A stretch of DNA of 21,197 bases from T3Sed10-241 sp036796255 (lineage in GTDB: Bacteria > Bacteroidota > Bacteroidia > Flavobacteriales_D > Cryomorphaceae): assembly GCA_036796255.1 (NCBI GenBank), contig DAIRDH010000056.1:1-21197 (forward strand), written 5' to 3'. A program made the position numbers and the translations under genes. The notes below the pieces were generated by a model. That model was not told the origin of the DNA and did no database searches. It saw nothing but the letters and a program-made list of their open reading frames with translations. Below, one piece after another: positions 7,694-14,744 of the stretch. Numbering within the stretch: the stretch's first letter is position 1; the number at the start of each line of letters is the position of its first letter.

Positions 7694-9175
7694 TTAGAAA
7701 CGATTATTGCGCTCTATAGGCAGGCTGATGGTAAAAGTAGAGCCGTATCCTTCAGCACTCTCCACTTCAATTTCGCCTTCGTGCTCAGAAATGATGGTTT
7801 GGGTGGCGGTGAGGCCCAGACCGAGGCCTTTGTCCTTGCTCGTGAAAAAGGGATCAAACAAACTTTGTTTCACTTCTTCGGTCATCCCCTTTCCGTTGTC
7901 TTCAACGTAAATAAACAGGTAACCATCCTCCTGGTAGGTTCCAATGGTAATGGAACCCGCCTTGCCTTCAATAGACTCAATGGCGTTGCACACGAGATTG
8001 CTGATGGCAAGTTTTATTTTTTGCGTATCACAGGGGTAACTGAATTCATCTGCTTCAAAATCGCATTCAATTCTAGCATTGACGAGCTCGGCCCGGTCTT
8101 TGGCTTCTTCAATCACCTCCTTGATCAGGTCGATGAGGTCACAATCATTTACATGCGGCTGACTCCGCTCTGAAGAGGTGAGCAGTTGATCGATGAGTTC
8201 ATTGATTCGCCCGGCCGAGCGGCCTATAACCTCAAGCATTTTACTGGCATTTACGTCAAGTGATGCCATGTCAGGAATTTGCTCTAAAGCGAGGTTGATA
8301 TTGGTGAGCGGGTTTCTAATTTCATGTGCCAGGGTGCGCGCGAGACGGTACGTCATATCGACCCTGTCGGCGCGCTGCCTGATGTTGCGGAGCCGCTCGC
8401 GGTAGGAAATATTGCTCAAGGAGCCATGGTAGCCCTTGGTAACTTTGGAGGTGCGACCACCGGCAAATTCGAATTCGCGAAGCACCGAAATCTTAAGGTG
8501 GCCAAGAAATCGGCCTTTGCGGTCAAGACGAACGAATTGACATTCACATTCAATATGAGATGCATCCTTTTCCAGGTCTTCTGAAATTCGTTCAAAATCC
8601 TTAGAATCGAAAAAAAGCGCTTTAAATGCTTTACCTCCCACCACTTCCAGGCCTTGGCCGAATGTAGTCACAAATGCCTCGTTGATGTTTGTGATCTCCC
8701 AGGCAGGGCTCAAAAAAAAAGAAGGGTCAACCGCGTTGTAAAACAGCGATTGGTATCGCCTGTTTTGTTGCTCAAGTTCCAATTGAAGCTGAGCATTGTG
8801 CAGCACCCACCGTATACAATTGTGCAGTGATTTGCCGTTAAGGTGATCCTTCAAAACGAAATCAGAAGTAAGACTTTTTACAGCTGTAAGTGAGCTGGAA
8901 GAGCTCAATGCATTTGAAAAGTAAATTATTGGAGTATCTCCAAGTTCAGCTTTTAGCTTGCCTAGCCTCTCTTCTGGTCGGGATTCAATGGATTCAGAAT
9001 CAATGAGTGCAATATCAACAGCTGGCAGGCCCTCGGTATTGGCTGAAGAAATAACATCTTCAAAATATAAACCGGAGTCACGCTGAAGCCCCTTATCAGC
9101 CAGAAAATCCTTGATGGATTGGACAAACCCGGCATCAGGCGAAACAATCAATACTTTCAGTTTTTGCTCAAGCAT
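7694..9175 (-). CDS. PAS-domain sensor histidine kinase with degenerate N-terminal receiver
   Basis: 493 residues, no transmembrane segment, so a soluble kinase. Residues 5-125 have a receiver-like fold: LKVLIVSPDAG, ALIDS with a possible phospho-acceptor D59, S87, and K109 in DFVLKDH. The Asp pair that binds Mg2+ is replaced by S12-P13. Residues about 138-255 form a PAS domain (YQSLFYNAVDPSFFLSP and on). The HisKA dimerisation helix has the H-box LARTLAHEIRNPL with H284. The ATPase domain has the N-box SNLVCNAIES (N397), G1 DNGKGM (426-431), F-box FDPFF (440-444) and G2 GLGLGL (450-455), so the kinase core looks intact. The family is close to NtrB/AtoS-type kinases that pair with sigma-54 activators. 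It lies 11 bp downstream of such a gene and is the last gene of the signalling operon. The N-terminal domain may read the partner receiver or bind another protein (inference). Confidence 0.92.
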   Translation of the reverse strand: MLEQKLKVLIVSPDAGFVQSIKDFLADKGLQRDSGLYFEDVISSANTEGLPAVDIALIDSESIESRPEERLGKLKAELGDTPIIYFSNALSSSSSLTAVKSLTSDFVLKDHLNGKSLHNCIRWVLHNAQLQLELEQQNRRYQSLFYNAVDPSFFLSPAWEITNINEAFVTTFGQGLEVVGGKAFKALFFDSKDFERISEDLEKDASHIECECQFVRLDRKGRFLGHLKISVLREFEFAGGRTSKVTKGYHGSLSNISYRERLRNIRQRADRVDMTYRLARTLAHEIRNPLTNINLALEQIPDMASLDVNASKMLEVIGRSAGRINELIDQLLTSSERSQPHVNDCDLIDLIKEVIEEAKDRAELVNARIECDFEADEFSYPCDTQKIKLAISNLVCNAIESIEGKAGSITIGTYQEDGYLFIYVEDNGKGMTEEVKQSLFDPFFTSKDKGLGLGLTATQTIISEHEGEIEVESAEGYGSTFTISLPIERNNRF

Positions 9176-9186
9176 AAATTCACAGT

Positions 9187-10572
9187 TCAGATGTCGTACG
9201 TTTTGAGTTTATTGTACAGTGTTTTTCTGTCAATATTGAGCATACGGGCAGCCTTAGATTTATTGTTGCCTGTTTGGGCCAAAACCTTTACAATTTTGTC
9301 TCTTTCAGCTTCTTCGGCTGCCTCTTTGAGTGAGTATTGATCACTGTAGCCAGATTTAGCCGTTAGGCTGCTTCCGTACGCGATTTCCTCAGGCAATGTG
9401 CTCAGCGCGATGGTATCGCCCTGGGTGAGCAATACGCAGCGTTTAATAACGTTCCGCAATTCGCGCAGGTTGCCGGGCCATGGATAGCTGCCGAATTTTT
9501 CCCAAACGGCATCTGATATATGCTTTACATTGCGGCTGAGCAAGCGATTGGCCTGCTCTACAAATCTTGTGGCGAAGACTTCAATGTCAGCGCTTCGATC
9601 GCGCAGCGGTGCAACAGTGATGGAGAATTCATTAAGTCGATAATAAAGGTCTTCCCTGAATCGGCCTTCATTCACTGCATCTTTCAGGTTCTCATTGGTG
9701 GCGGCAATGATGCGCACATCCACGTCAATGTCCTTGCTTCCACCTATCCTGGTGTATTTATGCTCCTGCAAAACCCGCAGGAGTTTAACCTGTACCTCAT
9801 AGGAAAGGTTGCCTACTTCGTCGAGGAAGAGTGTGCCAGCGTCAGCGTATTTAAATTTTCCATCTTTGGATTTTACCGCTCCGGTGAAAGCGCCTTGTTC
9901 GTGTCCGAAAAACTCGCTTCCAGCGATATCTTTAGGAAGTGCTCCACAGTCAATGGCGACAAAGGGTTTGGCCGATCTGTCGCTCAATTCGTGAATGCGC
10001 TTTGCGACAAATTCTTTTCCGGTACCTGTTTCGCCCAGGATGATGACCGAAAGCGGTGTAGGCGCAACCAGTTCTATATTTTGGTGAACCCTCACCGCAC
10101 TTTCGCTTTTACCGACGAGGTAAGCGTCAATGTCGGTACTTCCTGCAGTCTTGGTTTTAGACTTGTGGGTAGAATTGTGTGCTGCTTTCACTTCATCCTG
10201 TGCCTGAGGGGGTTCAGCGCTTAGACTTTCCTTTACGAGGCTCAACAATTCTTCAGGATAAAGTGGCTTGGTGATATAGTCAACGGCGCCGAACTTAATG
10301 ACTTCCACAGCCATACGAATGTCAGAATAGCCTGTGATGATGATAACCTTGCACAAAGAATTGATGCGCTTGGACTCTTTGAGAAAATCGAGCCCATTCA
10401 TGTCCGGCAATCGAAAGTCAGAAATGACCAGATCGTAAGTCTCTTTCTCAAGCATTTGTAAGCCCTTGCGGGCATCTGAAGCAGTCTCCACGGCGTATCC
10501 ATGCTTGGACAGAAATCGCTCAAGCAAAAGGCAGATGTCGAGTTCGTCGTCTACAACCAGTATTCGTTTCAT
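9187..10572 (-). CDS. NtrC-family sigma-54-dependent response regulator
   Basis: 461 residues with the full NtrC layout. The receiver domain (1-120) has D8-D9, phospho-acceptor D52 in VISDFRLPD, T80 and K102. The AAA+ central domain (about 150-390) has Walker A GETGTGKE (180-187), the sigma-54-contacting loop GAFTGA (227-232), Walker B GTLFLDE (246-252), and an arginine-finger region REDLYYRL. A Fis-type helix-turn-helix lies at 414-458, ending NNKSKAARMLNIDRKTLYNKL. It is an ATP-driven activator that remodels RNA polymerase-sigma-54 at GG-N10-GC promoters after phosphorylation, presumably by the kinase encoded 11 bp downstream. GG-N10-GC matches lie upstream of several stress-type genes in this window, which makes them plausible targets. 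A 51-bp gap separates it from the upstream single-domain regulator gene. TACATTTGC directly abuts its ATG, a possible internal promoter, but no -33 element accompanies it. Confidence 0.95.
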   Translation of the reverse strand: MKRILVVDDELDICLLLERFLSKHGYAVETASDARKGLQMLEKETYDLVISDFRLPDMNGLDFLKESKRINSLCKVIIITGYSDIRMAVEVIKFGAVDYITKPLYPEELLSLVKESLSAEPPQAQDEVKAAHNSTHKSKTKTAGSTDIDAYLVGKSESAVRVHQNIELVAPTPLSVIILGETGTGKEFVAKRIHELSDRSAKPFVAIDCGALPKDIAGSEFFGHEQGAFTGAVKSKDGKFKYADAGTLFLDEVGNLSYEVQVKLLRVLQEHKYTRIGGSKDIDVDVRIIAATNENLKDAVNEGRFREDLYYRLNEFSITVAPLRDRSADIEVFATRFVEQANRLLSRNVKHISDAVWEKFGSYPWPGNLRELRNVIKRCVLLTQGDTIALSTLPEEIAYGSSLTAKSGYSDQYSLKEAAEEAERDKIVKVLAQTGNNKSKAARMLNIDRKTLYNKLKTYDI

Positions 10573-10623
10573 GCAAATGTATCGGTGAAGTGAGGGGATA
10601 GGTTCTGAGCTCTAAAGTAGCAT

Positions 10624-10968
10624 TTATTCCATCGCCTTCAACACTTGGGCTTTACTAAAAGGTTTTTTTATGAATTGTTTAATGCCTTGGGCAAACACGG
10701 CTTTTTGAACTGAATCATCAGTATAAGCACTGATCACGATAACCTCAGTATCTGACTGGTGTTTTCTGATAGAAGGCATAAGGTCAAGACCATGGCTATT
10801 TCCCAAATTGAGGTCAAGCAGGATAAATTGAAATTGATCACTTTTAATCAACTCATTAGCTCTCGATGCTCCGGCGGCATAAGCGACTTTGTATCCCGCA
10901 GTCTTCAGCATGACAGACAATAATAAACCAATGTCCTCCTCATCTTCAACAATCAAAATTCGCTTCAT
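10624..10968 (-). CDS. Single-domain response regulator (CheY-like)
   Basis: 114 residues, a receiver domain with no output domain. MKRILIVEDEEDIG supplies the acidic pair E8-D9, D52 in ILLDLNLG is the phospho-acceptor, S80 is the switch residue, and K102 is in IKKPFS. It acts by protein-protein contact or as a phosphate shuttle or sink. It is the first gene of the three-gene signalling operon (regulator, NtrC-type activator, kinase), so it probably exchanges phosphate with the kinase H284. Together with the degenerate receiver in the kinase, it could feed a branched relay (inference). Its first residues are nearly identical to those of the downstream activator (MKRILVVDDE), suggesting related receivers. 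No sigma-54 match lies upstream, so the operon is likely sigma-A dependent. Confidence 0.9.
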   Translation of the reverse strand: MKRILIVEDEEDIGLLLSVMLKTAGYKVAYAAGASRANELIKSDQFQFILLDLNLGNSHGLDLMPSIRKHQSDTEVIVISAYTDDSVQKAVFAQGIKQFIKKPFSKAQVLKAME

Positions 10969-11027
10969 AATGGCAAGTTTAGTAATATTTCAACCACTAT
11001 GAAAGCCAGAATTTAAGTGTTTTCAAA

Positions 11028-11058
11028 CAAGCCCGCATACATAGCGGATGCGGGCTTG
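11028..11058 (-). terminator. Intrinsic terminator of the beta-barrel gene
   Basis: CAAGCCCGCAT (11028-11038) and ATGCGGGCTTG (11048-11058) form a perfect 11-bp GC-rich stem with a 9-base loop. Reading the minus strand, the stem is followed by a short T-rich stretch (TTTG). It lies 67 bases past the stop of the beta-barrel gene at 11126 and before the response regulator start at 10968, so it separates the two transcription units. Confidence 0.75.
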
Positions 11059-11125
11059 GGTGTGAAATTATGCTTTCATGCGCTAGAAACCAATGTAAAG
11101 GGTGGCACACGCTCCGGTATAATCA

Positions 11126-11740
11126 TCAATCAAAAGCACCTAATCTGATAGCGGCATAAACCTGCACATAGCTGTGCCTGGCGTCACCCAATGCTGTTCT
11201 CGCTCCGTCGGATTCGGCAATACTCTGTAATCCATTATGGTATCGCGCTCCAAGTTGCAAGGCATTAAAATTCAAAGCAAGGCCAGCGGCCAAGCCGTAA
11301 TCCACTGACTTAAAGTCATCGCGATCGAGCTCCTGAACTCCTTCACCAAAATCTCCCTCTGTGGAAAACGATGTTCCTGCCAGGAAGCCCAGGTAAGGGC
11401 CGAAATGCAGCTCTGCTGATCTGCCTAAACGAAGTACGCCCATGAGTGGCACGTCAACATAGGCCATATTGAAGCTATACTCTCCATTGAAAAACAAAAC
11501 ATCATATTCGGCAGTCGCGCCTTTGGTGGTGAAATTTACCTCCGGCTGAAAGGCCAAAATATCACCTAAGGGGATGTTTACATAAGCTCCGAAGTGGTAA
11601 CCGAGGCGCATGTTGCGGTCATTTACTTCATCAAAGTTTAAATTGGATGCGGTAAACCCACCTTTTAGTCCAAGGTATTGCGCCTGTGCTTGCATAGATA
11701 GGATGCTCAGCAAGGCGGCAGTAAAAATTAATCTGATCAT
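11126..11740 (-). CDS. Outer-membrane beta-barrel protein (porin family)
   Basis: 204 residues from ATG 11740. A signal peptide MIRLIFTAALLSILSMQAQA precedes QYLGLKGGFTASNLNF. The mature protein alternates short amphipathic strands with loops: YHFGAYVNIPL, LAFQPEVNFTTKG, YVDVPLMGVLRLG, LHFGPYLGFLAG, VDYGLAAGLALNFN and LQLGARYHNGLQSI. It ends in a strand reading SYVQVYAAIRLGAFD. This is the layout of the small 8-stranded OMP_b-brl_2 (PorT-like) barrels abundant in Bacteroidota. Such proteins usually have no assigned substrate. The frame stays open 91 codons further upstream to 12013, but that extension has no signal-like or family-like sequence, so I reject it. A candidate sigma-54 promoter lies at 11822-11836 and a terminator at 11028-11058. 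Confidence 0.88.
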   Translation of the reverse strand: MIRLIFTAALLSILSMQAQAQYLGLKGGFTASNLNFDEVNDRNMRLGYHFGAYVNIPLGDILAFQPEVNFTTKGATAEYDVLFFNGEYSFNMAYVDVPLMGVLRLGRSAELHFGPYLGFLAGTSFSTEGDFGEGVQELDRDDFKSVDYGLAAGLALNFNALQLGARYHNGLQSIAESDGARTALGDARHSYVQVYAAIRLGAFD

Positions 11741-12094
11741 GATGAATTGTAATTTAAGTTCATCAAAACTTAACAAAGCAATGGCCGTTTTAAAATTTGC
11801 GAAAAAAAGATCTTTGATATGGCTTACATCCTGCCATTTACAGGATTTAACCCTACCATTCCTCCATTGAGACCTTCTGCAATCATGTGGAGGATTTGCC
11901 CCATACATGTACACTTCGAGACGCAGATATCCACAGGTAAATAAGGGCTCGATAAATGAAGGCGAAAACGCACTCCTCCTTAGAGGGGCCCAGCCACTTG
12001 CCAATTGTGACATAAGCAGGCCTTGGCGGCAAGAGACTGTAATTCAATATGTATTGTAAACCTGACGGAACAAATCTAAATATATCCTGGGCGT
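11741..12094. other. Intergenic region upstream of the beta-barrel gene
   Basis: About 350 bases with no recognisable gene. A 91-codon extension of the beta-barrel frame crosses part of it but is rich in Arg, Ser, Trp and Cys and resembles no protein I know. The only site I can support is the weak GG-N10-GC match at 11822-11836. I see no repeat or RNA structure of note. Confidence 0.5.
11822..11836 (-). promoter_or_regulatory. Weak sigma-54 promoter candidate, beta-barrel gene
   Basis: The minus strand reads TGGCAG, five bases, then AAGC, matching TGGCAC-N5-TTGC at 7 of 10 fixed positions with GG and GC correctly spaced. The predicted transcript start near 11810 leaves a leader of about 70 bases before ATG 11740. 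The -12 half is poor (AAGC), so this may be chance. Confidence 0.25.
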
Positions 12095-12126
12095 AAAAAA
12101 CCCCAACATCGCAAAGAAGTTAGGGT
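12095..12126 (-). terminator. Intrinsic terminator of the DUF1328 gene
   Basis: On the minus strand ACCCTAAC (12126-12119) pairs with GTTGGGGT (12107-12100) in an 8-bp stem including one G-U pair, with an 11-base loop. It is followed directly by a run of six T (12100-12095). It starts 43 bases after the stop of the 51-residue DUF1328 protein and nothing else ends near it, which supports that small gene being expressed. Confidence 0.85.
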
Positions 12127-12168
12127 CTGAATTTCATTATACAAAAAATAAACAGGAGGGCTCTACGG

Positions 12169-12324
12169 CTATACTAAACTTGCAATCAGTGTAATGATAA
12201 ATACTACGAGAAGTATATAAAACAATACTTTGGCAATGGCAGCAAAGCCCTTGGCAATTCCGGTAAATCCAAGAATTGCAAACAATACTGCAAGTACAGC
12301 GGCTGTGATAATCCAGGTAATCAT
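12169..12324 (-). CDS. DUF1328 / YtjA-type small membrane protein
   Basis: A 51-residue protein running from MITWIITAAVLAVLFAILG through the FTGIAKG turn and a second hydrophobic segment, ending in IASLV. It consists of two transmembrane helices (about 4-20 and 32-50) joined by a short GFTGIAKGFAAIAK loop. The GFTGIA motif and the short length match the DUF1328 (UPF0391, YtjA) family of inner-membrane proteins, whose members are commonly stress-induced and whose molecular role is unknown. The gene is complete: ATG at 12324, TAG at 12169, and its own rho-independent terminator at 12095-12126. A strong GG-N10-GC sigma-54 promoter match lies 34 bases upstream of the start (12358-12372), with an 18-bp palindrome about 177 bp upstream of the predicted transcript start. 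A length cut-off of 60 residues would miss it. Confidence 0.9.
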   Translation of the reverse strand: MITWIITAAVLAVLFAILGFTGIAKGFAAIAKVLFYILLVVFIITLIASLV

Positions 12325-12357
12325 GGTGTAAGTTTTATTTGGTTTACTCTATTTAGG

Positions 12358-12372
12358 GCAATTCCGGGGCCA
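12358..12372 (-). promoter_or_regulatory. Sigma-54 (-24/-12) promoter of the DUF1328 gene
   Basis: The minus strand reads TGGCCC, five bases (CGGAA), then TTGC. That matches TGGCAC-N5-TTGC at 9 of 10 fixed positions, with the essential GG (12371-12370) and GC (12359-12358) separated by exactly 10 bases. The predicted transcript start near 12346 gives a leader of about 22 bases to ATG 12324. A gene for a sigma-54 activator lies about 1.8 kb away on the same strand. Confidence 0.58.
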
Positions 12373-12514
12373 TGGCCTCTGCACATCTGCACTTTACGCA
12401 AATAAATCCAGCGCACTCAAAGCAGGGCCACTGAAATACATGCATTTAGACACTGGGGGAATTCAGCCTACTAATTCAAGACACAGTGCGAAAATGTGGA
12501 AAAGAAGTTTCTAC

Positions 12515-12532
12515 TTACCCAGTATTGGGTAA
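12515..12532. promoter_or_regulatory. 18-bp palindrome, candidate enhancer site
   Basis: TTACCCAGTATTGGGTAA has perfect 7-bp arms around GTAT. A second copy of the half-site, TACCCAG, lies at 12552-12558, 36 bp away (about 3.4 helical turns). The palindrome centre is about 177 bp upstream of the predicted sigma-54 transcript start of the DUF1328 gene, where NtrC-type activators usually bind. It also lies 45 bp past the mscS stop, but no T-run follows and the stem is short, so a terminator is less likely. Confidence 0.45.
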
Positions 12533-12576
12533 CTCATTCCCCATTATTTAATACCCAGATCTATCGCCCGCCTTTA

Positions 12577-13527
12577 TTAAGCCTCGGGATTGCTTTTGCC
12601 TTCTGGCCCAGCTCCACTTGAAGACGCAATTTTCAAAGAAGATTTATTGAGGACCTTGTCCATGGTTACGCCACCTTTAATTCCAAAATCGAGCGTGCGA
12701 ATAGGGAATGGTATCATGATGTTGTTGGCATCAAATGCAGATTTGAGTCTGATAATTGCCTGGTTTTTAACATCAATATATGCCTTGTTATTTTGGGTAT
12801 ATTCCATCCATACATTCGCAATGAAATTGATGGAGCTGTCGCCGAAGCCCTGCCAGTGCACCGTTACATCTTCTTCTTCAAGTCTGCCTTCTACCTTGCT
12901 TAGGGCTTCTATAACCACACGCTCCACATTTTCAAGGTTTTCACCATAACTTATCCCACACTCCAGGCGCAATCTCCGCCTGCCCAATTCGGTATAATTG
13001 GTAAAACTTTCCTGAAAGAGGTAGCGGTTGGGAACATACACAATAGGCCCGTCAAAAGTTCTGATTTTAGTCACGCGCAGGTTGATGTCCACAACGTAGC
13101 CCATTGTACCGTCATTGGTTTGCACCACGTCGCCAATCGCATAAGGCTGATTGAAGGTGATGTAAATTCCCGACATAAAGTTGGCCGCAGTATCTTGGAA
13201 GGCGAAGCCAAGGGCCAATCCCACAATTCCGAGACCGGCCAATATGCTCGAAACCGTTTTGGTAAGGTCGAGTATGCTCAGCGCGAGCATCAATCCAGCC
13301 ACTATGGTGAGCAATGCCAGCAATCGGCTCAGGAAGCTGCTGATTGTTTTGTCTGTCCCTACTTTTAGTAAATATTTCTTGCTAAACCGCTTGACGAGTT
13401 TTGCCAGCAGAAATGCACCAACCATTACCAAGACCGAAAGTGCAAGATTTGGCAAATTGGCACCTATAGCATAAATCCATGATTCCAGGCGGTCTATTGC
13501 TGCTTTATATAGTTCAGAAATGTCCAT
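12577..13527 (-). CDS. MscS-family small-conductance mechanosensitive channel
   Basis: 316 residues, close to E. coli MscS (286). An N-terminal amphipathic segment is followed by three membrane helices: TM1 about 26-46, TM2 about 62-86 and TM3 about 93-125. The pore-lining TM3 has the small-residue pattern SILAGLGIVGLALGFAFQD, and the family block FMSGIYITFNQPYAIGD comes right after it. A beta domain (about 128-180, with GTMGYVVDINLRVTKIRTFDG and VPNRYL) and the alpha/beta vestibule domain follow. The C-terminal ~35 residues are a polar, Ser/Gly-rich tail. The protein gates on membrane tension and releases solutes under hypo-osmotic shock. It is the last of three same-strand membrane protein genes (YihY type, DUF748 type, mscS); 56 bases separate it from the DUF748-type gene, so a shared transcript is likely. 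Confidence 0.93.
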   Translation of the reverse strand: MDISELYKAAIDRLESWIYAIGANLPNLALSVLVMVGAFLLAKLVKRFSKKYLLKVGTDKTISSFLSRLLALLTIVAGLMLALSILDLTKTVSSILAGLGIVGLALGFAFQDTAANFMSGIYITFNQPYAIGDVVQTNDGTMGYVVDINLRVTKIRTFDGPIVYVPNRYLFQESFTNYTELGRRRLRLECGISYGENLENVERVVIEALSKVEGRLEEEDVTVHWQGFGDSSINFIANVWMEYTQNNKAYIDVKNQAIIRLKSAFDANNIMIPFPIRTLDFGIKGGVTMDKVLNKSSLKIASSSGAGPEGKSNPEA

Positions 13528-13568
13528 TTTTTAAAAGTTTTTTGTTCGTGATTCGTCTAATCATCGGC

Positions 13569-13580
13569 ACACAGCTGTGT
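13569..13580. repeat. 12-bp perfect palindrome between the DUF748-like gene and mscS
   Basis: ACACAGCTGTGT is a perfect palindrome inside the 56-base gap between two same-strand genes, just after the upstream gene's stop at 13584. No T-run follows. It could be a protein-binding site or chance; nothing else in the gap suggests a promoter. Confidence 0.3.
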
Positions 13581-13583
13581 ACA

Positions 13584-14642
13584 TTATTGCCCAGCAGCTT
13601 CATTGAAGTTGATCACATAATCCAACTCACGGCTGTATGCCTCAAAAAAGGCATTGCGAAAGATGTTAATGAGGGCCTGAAATACGCTGGTATCGAGGTT
13701 GTCCAAATCACCGGCTATCTCAACCCTTGTGGCAATTTGGTCTTCTTTTTTATTTTCAAAAACATTGGTCACCACTTGGGCCGCTCCCTGGTAGAGGCGT
13801 TGTAGCACGCCGTCATCTTTGTCATTCTCGATTTGAAGCCCTTCGATCACAGGCTTTACATATCCTGTCAACTTGCCGTCGGCGGCGGCGGCTTCAAGGT
13901 AGAAAAAAAGCAGGCCCGATTCGGCCTTAAGCCCCGCATGATGATCGCTTAGGTTATTAAAATCCTTAATTTCTGCTTTTTCCAGCTTGAAATTAATATC
14001 AAAATCGGGCGTGGCTTTAAGCAGGTTCAATTGCCCATCAATGTTTAAGGCGCCATGGCCCATAGCGGTGGCGCTAAGTTCTACACTTGCCGGAAGCGCG
14101 TTGTCAGGATCCTTGACATTCCCGAGGTTGCGCGCCAAAATATTCAGGTTTTCCAAAGCCACATCAATCTCCGGGCTGGCAGTCGGATCGCGGTAGGCCA
14201 TGCGGGCATTGACAACTTCAAATGTGTTGATTTGTATGGGATTGAGCTCCTGAACGGTTTCAAAGAAAGCAATGCGGTACTCGCTCACCTCCTCCTCCTT
14301 CCCTGATTGGGGCCGTGTTAAATTCAGCTGGGGACTGTCCATAAAAACCTCTCCCACCACACGGCCATCAAATAAAGCGCGCCACTCAATGGAAAATTCC
14401 ATCATAGGCAAGTGCACCATTGGAATGGTTGTATCAGATGAGGCCTCCTCCACAATATACAAACCATAAATTTGAAATGCCCCACGGTAAAGCCGCATAC
14501 GCACCTCTTCAATAGAAGCATAATAACCCTCAATGCTGTCAAGCTGTTTGTTAATGTGCTTTTTTGCAATACCCGGAAGGGCAATCCTAAAGCCGATGAT
14601 CAGAACAGCGATCACAATTAAAACAATATATCTCTTCTTCAT
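13584..14642 (-). CDS. AsmA/DUF748-like membrane-anchored protein
   Basis: 352 residues with one N-terminal membrane anchor (MKKRYIVLIVIAVLIIGFRIAL) and a large periplasmic part. Features of the DUF748/AsmA-like group: an opening helix KKHINKQLDSIEGYYASIEEV and the following segment MRLYRGAFQIYGLYIVEEA. Then come beta-rich repeats in which a strand describing a boundary (MMEFSIEWRALFDGRVVGEV) is followed by segments such as NTFEVVNARMAYRD and ENLNILARNLGN. AsmA-like proteins form long hydrophobic grooves and several move phospholipids between membranes. Whether this short member does so is unknown. It lies between the YihY-type gene (gap 102 bp) and mscS (gap 56 bp), all on one strand, which suggests a common envelope role. 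A GG-N10-GC spacing occurs upstream (14695-14709) but matches only 5 of 10 positions, so I do not call a promoter. Confidence 0.75.
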   Translation of the reverse strand: MKKRYIVLIVIAVLIIGFRIALPGIAKKHINKQLDSIEGYYASIEEVRMRLYRGAFQIYGLYIVEEASSDTTIPMVHLPMMEFSIEWRALFDGRVVGEVFMDSPQLNLTRPQSGKEEEVSEYRIAFFETVQELNPIQINTFEVVNARMAYRDPTASPEIDVALENLNILARNLGNVKDPDNALPASVELSATAMGHGALNIDGQLNLLKATPDFDINFKLEKAEIKDFNNLSDHHAGLKAESGLLFFYLEAAAADGKLTGYVKPVIEGLQIENDKDDGVLQRLYQGAAQVVTNVFENKKEDQIATRVEIAGDLDNLDTSVFQALINIFRNAFFEAYSRELDYVINFNEAAGQ

Positions 14643-14744
14643 AATTTCACTTTCGTAAATTGAGGACTCTCCATTAAGTTAGCTTCTGCTTTATGCCGTT
14701 TCGCGACCATTTTCACATCAGCTTGCCATTAAATTCAACTACAA

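Noticed and set aside
9520..10224. Open frame of 234 codons on the plus strand inside the NtrC-type gene
   Set aside because: The opposite strand encodes an intact AAA+ activator with all motifs. This frame has no recognisable domain or promoter.
11741..12013. N-terminal extension of the beta-barrel protein
   Set aside because: The extension would place a signal peptide at residue 92 in the middle of the protein. The start at 11740 gives a standard signal peptide.
14695..14709. GG-N10-GC spacing upstream of the DUF748-like gene
   Set aside because: Only 5 of 10 fixed sigma-54 positions match; such a site is expected by chance, and the gene probably shares the YihY-side promoter.
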